The position numbers were made by a program, and so were the translations under genes. Of a DNA stretch of 22,187 nt, positions 1 to 6,542 are shown in pieces. A model generated the notes under the pieces. That model made no database searches. It was not told where the DNA came from and was given only the letters and a program-made list of their open reading frames with translations. Origin of the DNA: an uncultured Blautia sp. (lineage in GTDB: Bacteria; Bacillota_A; Clostridia; Lachnospirales; Lachnospiraceae); the NCBI GenBank assembly GCA_905209435.1, contig CAJLTE010000053.1, forward strand, positions 1-22,187, read 5' to 3'. Numbering within the stretch: the first letter of the stretch is position 1; each line of letters starts with the position of its first letter.

Positions 1-1388
1 ATATGTGCATAGTCAGGACGGATCTTAGGATTGTTACATCCAACCATAGCAACAGCACCACGGATAACACCGGAAGTGATGCACTCAAGTAATGGTTTTG
101 TTGTTCCTGTCTCATCAACCTGAGAGTTTGTAACACCGTCAAGAACCTTAACGATTGCTTCTACGGAATAACCAACTGTAGCTTTCTGTTTCAGCTGTGG
201 GATATGTACAAGTTCAGGTTTTCTGTTCTTGAAGTTGTCAATAGCCATCTTGACGATTGCTTTTGCATTCTCTCCTGCTGTCTCAGCATTGAATCTGATA
301 AATTCAGCATCAGGCATCTGAGCGATCGGAGAAGTTGTGATAAATTTAGTATGGAAGCATTTGCTTAAAGGTCCTAATGCAGGGAAGATACACTGAACGT
401 CTACTACGATCGCTTCGCAGGCACCTGTCAGCACTACATTCTCCTGCTGCAGGAAGTTACCGGCCATCGGAACACCGCGACGCATAGCTACTTCGTTTGA
501 AGTACAGCATACACCGGAAACAGTGATTCCTTTTGCTCCTACAGATTTTGCATAATCGATCATTTCTTTGCTGTCTGCATATTCACAGATCATTTCAGAA
601 AGGCTCGGATCATGTCCGTGTACAACGATGTTTACGTTCTCTTCAACCATTACACCAAGGTTAGCTTCTGTATCGATTGGCTTTGGAGTTCCGAACAGTA
701 CATCGGAGAACTCTGTTCCCATCATGGAACCGCCCCATCCATCTGCCATACCGCAACGGATAGACTGTTTTACAAGAGCTTCCGGAAGAGAAGAACATCC
801 CATATGAGTCATATGTAAGGAAGTGGAAACTTCACGGTCAATCGCACGTGGTGCAAGTTCGTTCTCAATCAGTTTTTCTTTCTGTCCTTCAGGCATTCTG
901 TCAAGGAATCTCTGATATCCGAATGGTTTACCATATTCCATCAGACCGATCTCAGCCATTTCATGAGCCAGATCATAGATATCTTTTCCTTCTGTTTCTA
1001 CGCCCCATTCTTTAGCGATACGGATCAGTTTCTCAGGATCTTTTACCTGATAATTTCCACCATCTTTTGCACAATACAGTGTATGGCAGATTTCACGACC
1101 GTGATCAGAGTGAGTAGCTGCACCGCCTGCTGTAAATTTCAGGAAGTTTCTTCCTACGATGCCATGAACATCACATCCACAGACACCTCTGGATGCTTTA
1201 GGAGTAATACGACATGGTCCCATAGCACAGATACGGCAGCAAACGCCCTGCTCACCGAATTTACAATGTGGAGTCTGTTTCTTTACACGTAACTGCCATG
1301 CATCAGCTCCAACCTTTTCGCCTGTCTCTAAAAGTCTGGCTGTAGCCTCTTCAAACTCTTCCACTGTAGTTAATTTGAATTCACTCAT
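1..1388 (-). CDS. cooS: Anaerobic carbon monoxide dehydrogenase, catalytic subunit (C-terminus cut by window edge)
   Basis: This enzyme interconverts CO and CO2 at a Ni-Fe-S C-cluster and feeds the carbonyl branch of the Wood-Ljungdahl pathway. 462 codons are visible; the family is usually about 630-640 residues. Cys42 and Cys50 fit the D-cluster, and Cys51, Cys54, Cys59 and Cys70 fit the B-cluster (motif CCRICAMGPC). C-cluster ligands seen are the HGH motif at 257-259, Cys295 in GVCCTSNE, Cys333 in VDVQC and Cys451 in GCNNPK. The last two cysteines and the catalytic lysine lie beyond position 1. The ATG at 1388 is fixed by AAAGGAGG seven bases upstream. It is the last visible gene of the His-rich/cooT/metF/cooC operon, behind a structured 212-base spacer. 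Family assignment is certain. Whether it is the acetyl-CoA synthase partner (acsA) or a stand-alone CODH cannot be told, because downstream genes are missing. Confidence 0.96.
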   Translation of the reverse strand, partial: MSEFKLTTVEEFEEATARLLETGEKVGADAWQLRVKKQTPHCKFGEQGVCCRICAMGPCRITPKASRGVCGCDVHGIVGRNFLKFTAGGAATHSDHGREICHTLYCAKDGGNYQVKDPEKLIRIAKEWGVETEGKDIYDLAHEMAEIGLMEYGKPFGYQRFLDRMPEGQKEKLIENELAPRAIDREVSTSLHMTHMGCSSLPEALVKQSIRCGMADGWGGSMMGTEFSDVLFGTPKPIDTEANLGVMVEENVNIVVHGHDPSLSEMICEYADSKEMIDYAKSVGAKGITVSGVCCTSNEVAMRRGVPMAGNFLQQENVVLTGACEAIVVDVQCIFPALGPLSKCFHTKFITTSPIAQMPDAEFIRFNAETAGENAKAIVKMAIDNFKNRKPELVHIPQLKQKATVGYSVEAIVKVLDGVTNSQVDETGTTKPLLECITSGVIRGAVAMVGCNNPKIRPDYAH

Positions 1389-1600
1389 TATAGACCTCCT
1401 TTAATTCTGGTTTGTACATGTCTTGTTTTCATGTACTCTTTATTTTTAATAATCCCGCAGATAAAGAACCCATCCCTACCCATGGGTTATTTTACCGTAA
1501 ATAAAGCACTGTATTTTTTGTATGTTGTGCCTTAAGGTTCTCATTTTTCCTATGCACACAAACATCCCTTACCGCATTTTCATACGGCAAGGGGTGCATA
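1389..1600 (-). other. Structured spacer between cooC and cooS
   Basis: The 212 bases hold three inverted repeats, in transcription order. First, directly after the cooC stop, arms 1551-1557/1594-1600 (7 bp) enclose 1566-1574/1585-1593 (9 bp with one G-U in the RNA). Second, 1467-1473/1482-1488 (7 bp, 8-nt loop). Third, 1414-1420/1430-1436 (GTACATG and its complement, 9-nt loop), about 25 bases before the cooS ATG. None has a good U-tract on the minus strand, so they look like mRNA-processing or stabilising structures, or a protein or RNA switch site, rather than a terminator. I found no convincing sigma-A promoter here, and no ORF. Confidence 0.5.
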
Positions 1601-2371
1601 TTATAAACTTAACTTGTCAACAATCGCACGAAGTGCAACTTTGACCGGGTTATCTTCCGGAAGTGTGCTTGTCGGACGGCCGTCGCAATCATATTCATAA
1701 ACGGTTTCATCCTGAGGAACCACACCCAGAAGTGTCAGGCCCTGATTGGCAATCTCTTCTTTGATCCCGTCGTTCAGTTCTCCTTTCGGAGCTCTGTTTA
1801 CGATCAGTCCTACTGTATCCGGATGCATATCGCATTCTTTGATCAGTTCCGCAATTCTGCCAACAGCCTGAATTCCTCTTCTGGAGCAGTCACTGACTAA
1901 AATTGCAGTCTGCATGCTTGGAAGAACACCTCTGCTGATATGTTCCATTCCAGCCTCATTGTCTACGACAAAGTACGGATAATTATTCTGATATTTTGCA
2001 AGCTGAGTCTGAAGAAGTCCGTTTACATAGCAGTAACAGCCTTTTCCCTGTGTCCTTCCCATTACAAGAAGATCAAAGTCATCATCCTCAACCAGCGCAT
2101 CTTCAAAACGCATCTCCGCATAATCTGCCTTGGATACTCCGGCAGGGATCGGATTCTCTTTTGCAAGTTCTGCACGGGCAATTTCTTCACGTACATCACC
2201 AAGAGTTGTCTCTACCTTTACTCCAAGTACTTCATTGAGATTTGAATTTGCATCAGCATCTACCGCAAGAATCGGTCCTTTTCCCTGTTCACACAGATAC
2301 TGGATCAGCATTCCGCATAATGTTGTTTTTCCTACGCCGCCTTTTCCTGCGACAGCAATCACGTGTGCCAT
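1601..2371 (-). CDS. cooC: CooC-type CODH maturation ATPase (nickel insertion)
   Basis: This is a MinD/SIMIBI-class ATPase that helps insert nickel into the CODH C-cluster; it acts in the cytoplasm as a nucleotide-controlled dimer. The 256 residues carry a deviant Walker A, GKGGVGKTT (residues 9-17), with its signature lysine at position 10. The CooC metal-binding Cys112-x-Cys114 lies in GCYCYVNG, and a Walker B-like strand FVVDNEAG occupies about 134-141. Length and motifs fit the family. The ATG has AGGAGG eleven bases upstream and lies 31 bases after metF. It sits between metF and cooS in the same direction, as expected for a dedicated CODH accessory protein. The CxC pair separates it from generic MinD/ParA proteins, so I am confident. 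Confidence 0.95.
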   Translation of the reverse strand: MAHVIAVAGKGGVGKTTLCGMLIQYLCEQGKGPILAVDADANSNLNEVLGVKVETTLGDVREEIARAELAKENPIPAGVSKADYAEMRFEDALVEDDDFDLLVMGRTQGKGCYCYVNGLLQTQLAKYQNNYPYFVVDNEAGMEHISRGVLPSMQTAILVSDCSRRGIQAVGRIAELIKECDMHPDTVGLIVNRAPKGELNDGIKEEIANQGLTLLGVVPQDETVYEYDCDGRPTSTLPEDNPVKVALRAIVDKLSL

Positions 2372-2402
2372 AAAACCAGGTGCCTCCTAAAATTATGTTA
2401 TA

Positions 2403-3335
2403 TTATACTAATGTACGAAGACCGGATCTGTCGATGATCTCAGATACGTCTTTCCATTTGTTCAGTGCATAAAGATGGATACCATCTACGCCCATTGCAC
2501 GATATTCATCGATCTGTTTGATTGTGTATTCGATACCTTCTTCTTTGAATCTCTTAACTTTATCATCATAGAACATATCAAATGGTTTTCCGTCAGCATC
2601 TTTAGCTGCGAATGGGTTCGGGAACAGCCAGTTTCTGGAAATGAGTCTGCAGAGCTCACGATCCATTACACAGCCGTTACGGGAAAGTGCCATGTTGATT
2701 GTAGCAGACATGTCGAGGATTGGCATTACACCAACGTCTACAGGCATTGTAACACCAGCTTCACGGATTGCATCCAGCCAGTATTTGAACTGTTCCATAT
2801 CCCAGCAAAGCTGAGTCATGATGTAGTCTGCACCATTGTCCTGTTTCTGTTTCAGAACTGCGATATCAGCGTCAAGAGAACGACATGCGATATGTCCTTC
2901 CGGTGATCCTGCTACTGCGATTTCGAATTTATCACCAAATTCGTTACGTACGAATTTAACAAGGTCTGTTGCGTAATTGAAGTCACCACATGTTGTTGTT
3001 TCACCAAGCGGAATATCTCCACGAAGTGCAAGCATATGATCTACGCCTTCATCTAAGTACTGCTGAAGCTGATCTTTGATGCCTTCTTTTGTATTCTTGA
3101 TAACTGTGAAATGTGTTACAGGTGTTGTACCTGCTTTCTTGATCATCTGACATACTTCACGGTTTGCGCCAACGTTTCCGCCGCCTGCACCATATGTACA
3201 TGAAATGTACTCCGGTTTGTATTTCATCAGATGTTCAATTGTTCCAGGAAGGTTTTCCATACCTTTTTCTGTCTTAGGTGGGAATACTTCGAAGGAAAGG
3301 AGCATTTTCTCTTTCATTGCTTCTGATAATTTCAT
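2403..3335 (-). CDS. metF: Methylenetetrahydrofolate reductase (MetF)
   Basis: It reduces 5,10-methylene-THF to 5-methyl-THF using flavin; in acetogens this is the last methyl-branch step before the corrinoid protein. The 310-residue single-domain protein shows FEVFPPKTEKG with the conserved Glu16, TYGAGG (47-52), LRGD (104-107), MTQLCWD for folate/FAD contacts, and GIHLYALN near the C-terminus. An in-frame GTG at 3350 would add five residues, but GTGGAGG is itself the Shine-Dalgarno; GGAGG lies eight bases before the ATG at 3335, so I choose that start. No MetV-like zinc protein or RnfC2/HdrA-like partner is adjacent in the window; the electron donor is therefore unclear. Its place between cooT and cooC ties it to acetogenesis rather than only to methionine synthesis. 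Confidence 0.95.
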   Translation of the reverse strand: MKLSEAMKEKMLLSFEVFPPKTEKGMENLPGTIEHLMKYKPEYISCTYGAGGGNVGANREVCQMIKKAGTTPVTHFTVIKNTKEGIKDQLQQYLDEGVDHMLALRGDIPLGETTTCGDFNYATDLVKFVRNEFGDKFEIAVAGSPEGHIACRSLDADIAVLKQKQDNGADYIMTQLCWDMEQFKYWLDAIREAGVTMPVDVGVMPILDMSATINMALSRNGCVMDRELCRLISRNWLFPNPFAAKDADGKPFDMFYDDKVKRFKEEGIEYTIKQIDEYRAMGVDGIHLYALNKWKDVSEIIDRSGLRTLV

Positions 3336-3458
3336 AGTTACTACCTCCACGTCTTTTTATTTTTTATTATCAAGGCATTTTCTGCCTTTGATTCATATGT
3401 AATCCGATTCGCCGTAGATCCGTATTCTTTCCGCAGGACGAATCTTCACTTGCAGGTA
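3336..3458 (-). other. cooT-metF intercistronic region with a hairpin
   Basis: This 123-base gap is unusually long for the operon. It contains a stem-loop with arms at 3370-3377 and 3383-3391 (8 bp with one bulged A in the transcript) and a GAAAA loop, about 35 bases upstream of the metF start. No U-tract follows on the minus strand, so it is more likely a processing or stability element than a terminator. I saw no convincing internal promoter. Confidence 0.35.
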
Positions 3459-3641
3459 TTAATCACATTTAAGTTTCACAATGCTGTTGGCAAGATCAAC
3501 CATCAAAATGGTTCCCTCTACCACTCTCTCGTCTCCCATAATGTCACGAAGAACCAGTTTGTTTCCGTCCACATCAATACGGGATACATTCTTAAAGATT
3601 ACAGAATCATCGCTTTCTTTATATACAGTTGCTAAACACAT
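3459..3641 (-). CDS. cooT: CooT family small nickel-binding protein
   Basis: A 60-residue protein starting MCLATVY. CooT proteins are small beta-rich homodimers that bind one nickel ion through Cys2 at the dimer interface, and genes of this kind sit beside CODH genes. Cys2 is present; the only other cysteine is residue 59. Hydrophobic strands with turns (VIFKNVSRIDV, KLVLRDIMG, GTILMVDLANSIVKL) agree with the fold. The start is secure: GGAGG overlaps the stop codon of the upstream His-rich gene and lies nine bases before the ATG, so the two are translationally linked. A role in nickel delivery to CooS is inferred from family and neighbours. Confidence 0.85.
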   Translation of the reverse strand: MCLATVYKESDDSVIFKNVSRIDVDGNKLVLRDIMGDERVVEGTILMVDLANSIVKLKCD

Positions 3642-3654
3642 GTGATGCCGCCTC

Positions 3655-4050
3655 CTATTTCATCTCTTCTTTAACAAGTGTTAAAGCAAGTCCAAGTCTC
3701 ATATTGCCTTTCTGGAAATCTGCAACAGCTTCCTTGATCGTCTTGCATGCTGCGTCCATTCCCATCTTTGCAAGATTATCAGCCATCTGATCCAGTTCCT
3801 GAGCATGATGCTCATTGTGCTGAAGCATATATGTCAGAAGTGCCAGTGTTTCGTTCTTGCAGTCTCCTTCATTGCAGGATCCGCAGTGACTGTTCTCACA
3901 GGCATGGTCTGTATGGGTATGTCCATGATCATGACCGTCACCGTGAGTATGCTCATGAGTATGAGTCACACCATCTTCATGAGTATGCTCGTGGGTATGT
4001 CCGTGTCCATGCTGGACAAGATTCCCATTTTCATCTTTGATTAAATGCAT
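3655..4050 (-). CDS. His/Cys-rich putative nickel-binding protein
   Basis: The first gene of the CODH operon, 131 residues. Residues 14-55 hold 16 histidines, mostly as HxH and HTH steps, followed by a four-cysteine patch (Cys51, 56, 59, 64). The rest (about 67-131) looks like a soluble helical domain with His77, His80 and His81. There is no signal peptide or membrane segment. I do not recognise a named family for the helical part. The metal-binding tail and the cooT/cooC/cooS context suggest a nickel store or chaperone, comparable in role to the His-rich tail of CooJ but with the tail at the N-terminus and with added cysteines. Zinc or cobalt binding is also possible. The start has GAAAGGGG upstream. 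The histidine codons make the DNA repetitive (CATGAGTATG-like units), which is coding and not a CRISPR. Confidence 0.8.
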   Translation of the reverse strand: MHLIKDENGNLVQHGHGHTHEHTHEDGVTHTHEHTHGDGHDHGHTHTDHACENSHCGSCNEGDCKNETLALLTYMLQHNEHHAQELDQMADNLAKMGMDAACKTIKEAVADFQKGNMRLGLALTLVKEEMK

Positions 4051-4072
4051 GATTAAATGCCCCTTTCTATTG

Positions 4073-4120
4073 AAAAACAGGCCAAATCCATAGAATTTAC
4101 GCGGGTTTCAGGCCGTTTTT
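4073..4120 (-). terminator. Terminator-like leader hairpin (candidate attenuator) of the CODH operon
   Basis: The transcript from the promoter at 4148-4176 would read AAAAAC-GGCC, then AAACCC, a 13-nt loop, GGATTT, then GGCC-(T)-GTTTTT. Pairs are 4115-4120/4073-4078, 4111-4114/4080-4083 and 4103-4108/4084-4089 with one mismatch. A U-run follows the GC stem, as in intrinsic terminators. No gene ends here on either strand, so an in-leader attenuator is the simplest reading. The long loop and the interrupted stem lower my confidence. Confidence 0.4.
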
Positions 4121-4132
4121 ATGACAATTAAT

Positions 4133-4148
4133 TATCAATTTATTGATA
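4133..4148. promoter_or_regulatory. Palindrome at the predicted CODH-operon start site
   Basis: TATCAAT and ATTGATA (7-bp arms, 2-base spacer) abut the -10 box of the minus-strand promoter and are centred on the expected transcription start near 4141. The placement is typical of a repressor operator, but an AT-rich palindrome of this size can occur by chance. No regulator is assigned. Confidence 0.3.
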
Positions 4149-4176
4149 TTATACATCGTTTTGCCTGTTTCTGCAA
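4148..4176 (-). promoter_or_regulatory. Sigma-A-like promoter of the CODH operon
   Basis: On the minus strand, TTGCAG (4171-4176) is followed by a 17-base spacer and a perfect TATAAT (4148-4153). The predicted start near 4141 gives a leader of about 90 bases before the His-rich gene. Confidence 0.7.
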
Positions 4177-4245
4177 GGTATTTAACATAAAAAATTACCA
4201 AAAAATTCTGAAATATCCGCCCATATCTAGCTTATTTCACGAGAT

Positions 4246-4283
4246 GCGTTAACTGTTTAACCATCATGTTATTTTATTAACAA
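4246..4283. promoter_or_regulatory. Two adjacent Rex-like operator palindromes
   Basis: Clostridial Rex, the NADH/NAD+-sensing repressor, binds TTGTTAA-N4-TTAACAA. Positions 4266-4283 read ATGTTAT-TTTA-TTAACAA (12 of 14 specified bases) and 4246-4263 read GCGTTAA-CTGT-TTAACCA (11 of 14). The centres are 20 bp apart, about two helical turns. They lie between the CODH-operon promoter and the aldo/keto reductase promoter without overlapping either predicted core. Assignment to Rex rests on the consensus from memory and on the redox role of the neighbours. Confidence 0.4.
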
Positions 4284-4333
4284 CGCAGATTTAAAAAAGT
4301 TAATAAAACTGATGTACATCTGTCACACTTTTA

Positions 4334-4342
4334 TGTTATACT
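4334..4342 (+). promoter_or_regulatory. Extended -10 promoter of the aldo/keto reductase gene
   Basis: TG-T-TATACT matches an extended -10 element. The -35 region (about 4314-4320) is poor, as is often so for extended -10 promoters. The start would be near 4349, giving a leader of about 115 bases. Confidence 0.45.
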
Positions 4343-4463
4343 TGAACAAGAATATCGGGCAAAAACTGGTTGTCCGTCCAAAATAACGCAAAGTATATAT
4401 GATTGCTGAAAGTATAACAAACAGTAACCTGTATATGAAGTAAGAGAAATTGGAGGAATTGTT

Positions 4464-5291
4464 TTGAATAATACCGTTTTTCTGAATACAAACAGAGAGA
4501 TGCCTTTACTTGGTCTCGGGGTATACAAAGCTACCGGAGAAAACGAAGCAGAGAATGCAGTGATTTCTGCAGTAGAATCCGGATATCGTCTGATCGACAC
4601 CGCTTCCGTATATAAAAATGAAGAAAACGTCGGACGTGGCATCGCCAGATGTGGAGTTCCGAGAAGCGAACTCTTCATCACCAGCAAGGTATGGAACACA
4701 GCTCAGCGTCTTGGGGATATCCAGGGAGCCTTTGAGAGAAGTCTTGATCGTCTGAAGCTGGATTATATTGATCTGTATCTGATCCACTGGCCTGTTCCGG
4801 GATGTTACATCAGCACCTGGAAAGTACTGGAAGATATCCAGAAGACAGGACGCGCTCTTTCTATTGGTGTCAGCAATTTTGAGATCCGCCACCTGCAGGA
4901 GTTGGAAAACAATGCAGGAATCATTCCAGCTGTAAATCAGATTGAGTGTCATCCTTTATGCTACCCAAAAGAACTGATCGATTACTGCCAGAGCAGAGGA
5001 ATCCAGGTACAGGCTTATGCCCCTCTTGCACGTGGCGCTTATCTGGATAATGATGTCATGTGTGTTCTGGGTACTAAATATGCACATACTCCCGCACAGG
5101 TCGGTCTGCGCTGGGCAACACAGAAGGGAATTTCTGTAATTCCAAAATCTGTTCATCCGGACCGTATTAAGAGTAATGCGGATATCTTTGATTTTACTAT
5201 CGAGCAGGAAGATATGGATCTGATCGATACTCTGAACGAAAATTTCCACAGTTCCCATGTTCCGGAAGACTTAAGAGATATTGCATTTTAA
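4464..5291 (+). CDS. Aldo/keto reductase
   Basis: An NAD(P)H-dependent reductase of aldehydes or ketones with a TIM-barrel fold, 275 residues, usual for short bacterial members of the 2,5-diketo-gluconate reductase type. The catalytic tetrad is complete: Asp45 and Tyr50 in RLIDTASVY, Lys75 in ITSKVW, His108 in YLIHWP. The C-terminal cofactor site shows IPKSVHPDRIKSNADIF. The start is a TTG: GGAGG lies eight bases upstream and no ATG or GTG fits, which may lower translation. It is divergent from the CODH operon, stands alone, and ends at a bidirectional terminator. The Rex-like sites upstream suggest redox control. The substrate cannot be told from sequence. Confidence 0.93.
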   Translation: MNNTVFLNTNREMPLLGLGVYKATGENEAENAVISAVESGYRLIDTASVYKNEENVGRGIARCGVPRSELFITSKVWNTAQRLGDIQGAFERSLDRLKLDYIDLYLIHWPVPGCYISTWKVLEDIQKTGRALSIGVSNFEIRHLQELENNAGIIPAVNQIECHPLCYPKELIDYCQSRGIQVQAYAPLARGAYLDNDVMCVLGTKYAHTPAQVGLRWATQKGISVIPKSVHPDRIKSNADIFDFTIEQEDMDLIDTLNENFHSSHVPEDLRDIAF

Positions 5292-5400
5292 CTAAACAGA
5301 AACGATAAAGCTAAAGCAGTTACCTGGTTATGAGCAAACAATAAAAAGAATTATAAATATTCACTCAATAAACCAAAACACAATATATGATATAGAAATG

Positions 5401-5434
5401 ATTAAAGCAGACACTCAAAAGTGCCTGCTTTAAT
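5401..5434. terminator. Bidirectional terminator between the aldo/keto reductase and gpsA
   Basis: A perfect 10-bp stem (5401-5410/5425-5434, ATTAAAGCAG with its complement) continues, after one mismatch, with 4 bp (5412-5415/5420-5423) and a CAAA loop. T-rich flanks on both strands fit use by both converging genes. The rest of 5292-5511 shows nothing else beyond a GGTTATGAGCAA sequence shared with the 16.6-kb intergenic region. Confidence 0.8.
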
Positions 5435-5511
5435 TTATACATATTAATCTGCTGAATCATTATACCACCCAATGGTGTTACTATCACAATTCAGATATCC
5501 GAACTTCAAAA

Positions 5512-6528
5512 TCACTCATTATCCCATGGAAGCATCGGTGTTTCCACCTTTTTATCTCTCACCATCAGATCAATTACTGCTTCAGCAGCACTCTTGCCTT
5601 CGAACAGAACTTTATTTACTTCCGTGATAATCGGCATCTCTACATCGTATTTTTCTGCCAGTTCTTTGGCAGCTTTCGCAGAATAAACACCTTCAACTAC
5701 CATCTTCACTTCGTCCATCGCCTGCTGCATAGTATATCCCTTTCCCATCAGATAACCAGCCTTTCGGTTACGGCTGTGAACGCTGGCACAGGTAACGATC
5801 AGATCGCCAATTCCAGACAGACCGTAAAAAGTCTCCATACGAGCTCCCATCTTTACACCGAGGCGTGCGATTTCTGCGATTCCGCGTGTAATAAGAGCAG
5901 CTTTTGTATTATCTCCGTATCCAAGTCCGTCGGCAGTTCCCGCCGCAAGCGCAATCACATTTTTCAGAGCAGCTCCAAGTTCAACTCCAAGCATGTCCGG
6001 TGTAGTATATACTCTGAATACAGGGCTCATAAAAATTCCCTGCAGATACTCTGCTGTTGCTCTCTGATGAGAACTTACCACACATGTTGTAGGAAGACCT
6101 TTTCCAACTTCCTCCGCATGGCTAGGACCGGAAAGTACAGATACATTTGCCATTGGGAGCTCTTCCTCAATGATCTCGCTCAAAGTCAGAAGCGTTTTCT
6201 CTTCCACACCCTTGGCAACATTTACAATCTTCTGTCCTTCTTTTACAAAAGGTGCCAGACGTTTACAGGTACTTCTGGTATAAGGCGACGGAACAGCCAG
6301 CACAGCAACATCTGCATCCCGCAGGCTCCTCTCAACGTCCGTTGTAATATCAATCGCTTCAGGAATCTTTACACCCGGAAGTTTGCTTACATGCTCACGT
6401 TTCTCTCTTAATGTAGTAATCTCCTCCCCAAGCGCAGACCACAAGATCACATCATGTCCATTATTATAAAGAAGAATAGCCAGGGCAGTTCCCCAGCTTC
6501 CTGCACCAAGTACACTGATTTTTGCCAT
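5512..6528 (-). CDS. gpsA: Glycerol-3-phosphate dehydrogenase [NAD(P)+]
   Basis: It reduces dihydroxyacetone phosphate to sn-glycerol-3-phosphate, the backbone for phospholipids. The 338 residues match family length. The N-terminal Rossmann motif is GAGSWGTA (8-15). SGPSHAEEV lies at about 133-141, the catalytic lysine fits Lys189 in GAALKN, and DNTKAALITRG and LSGIGDLIVTC followed by HSRNR complete the signature. The ATG has AGAGGTG upstream and follows plsY by 14 bases. PlsY, just upstream in the operon, uses the product directly, so the pair forms a phospholipid-precursor module. Last gene of the operon; transcription ends at the hairpin at 5401-5434. Confidence 0.97.
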   Translation of the reverse strand: MAKISVLGAGSWGTALAILLYNNGHDVILWSALGEEITTLREKREHVSKLPGVKIPEAIDITTDVERSLRDADVAVLAVPSPYTRSTCKRLAPFVKEGQKIVNVAKGVEEKTLLTLSEIIEEELPMANVSVLSGPSHAEEVGKGLPTTCVVSSHQRATAEYLQGIFMSPVFRVYTTPDMLGVELGAALKNVIALAAGTADGLGYGDNTKAALITRGIAEIARLGVKMGARMETFYGLSGIGDLIVTCASVHSRNRKAGYLMGKGYTMQQAMDEVKMVVEGVYSAKAAKELAEKYDVEMPIITEVNKVLFEGKSAAEAVIDLMVRDKKVETPMLPWDNE

Positions 6529-6542
6529 ATAAACACCTCTTT

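Larger units (their letters stand above)
4051..4463. promoter_or_regulatory. Divergent control region between the CODH operon and the aldo/keto reductase
   Basis: These 413 AT-rich bases carry no gene. From left to right they hold the leader of the His-rich gene with a terminator-like hairpin (4073-4120), a palindrome on the predicted start site (4133-4148), the minus-strand promoter (4148-4176), two Rex-like palindromes (4246-4263 and 4266-4283), and the plus-strand promoter of the aldo/keto reductase (extended -10 at 4334-4342). An alternative plus promoter, TTGTCC (4370-4375) with TATATA (4394-4399), is weaker. Confidence 0.6.

Noticed and set aside
963..1292. 109-codon plus-strand frame opposite cooS
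   Set aside because: It lies antisense to the Fe-S ligand region of cooS, whose coding frame is certain.
1551..1600. Intrinsic terminator after cooC
   Set aside because: The stem is strong but no U-run follows on the minus strand, and cooS follows in the same direction with no clear promoter.
3336..3350. GTG start for metF
   Set aside because: The GTGGAGG there is the ribosome binding site for the ATG at 3335.
3900..4030. Repeated CATGAGTATG-like DNA resembling a short tandem array or CRISPR
   Set aside because: The units are irregular, have no spacers, and encode the histidine-rich segment in frame.
5776..6411. 211-codon plus-strand frame opposite gpsA
   Set aside because: Shadow of gpsA codon structure, with no conserved motifs and no promoter.
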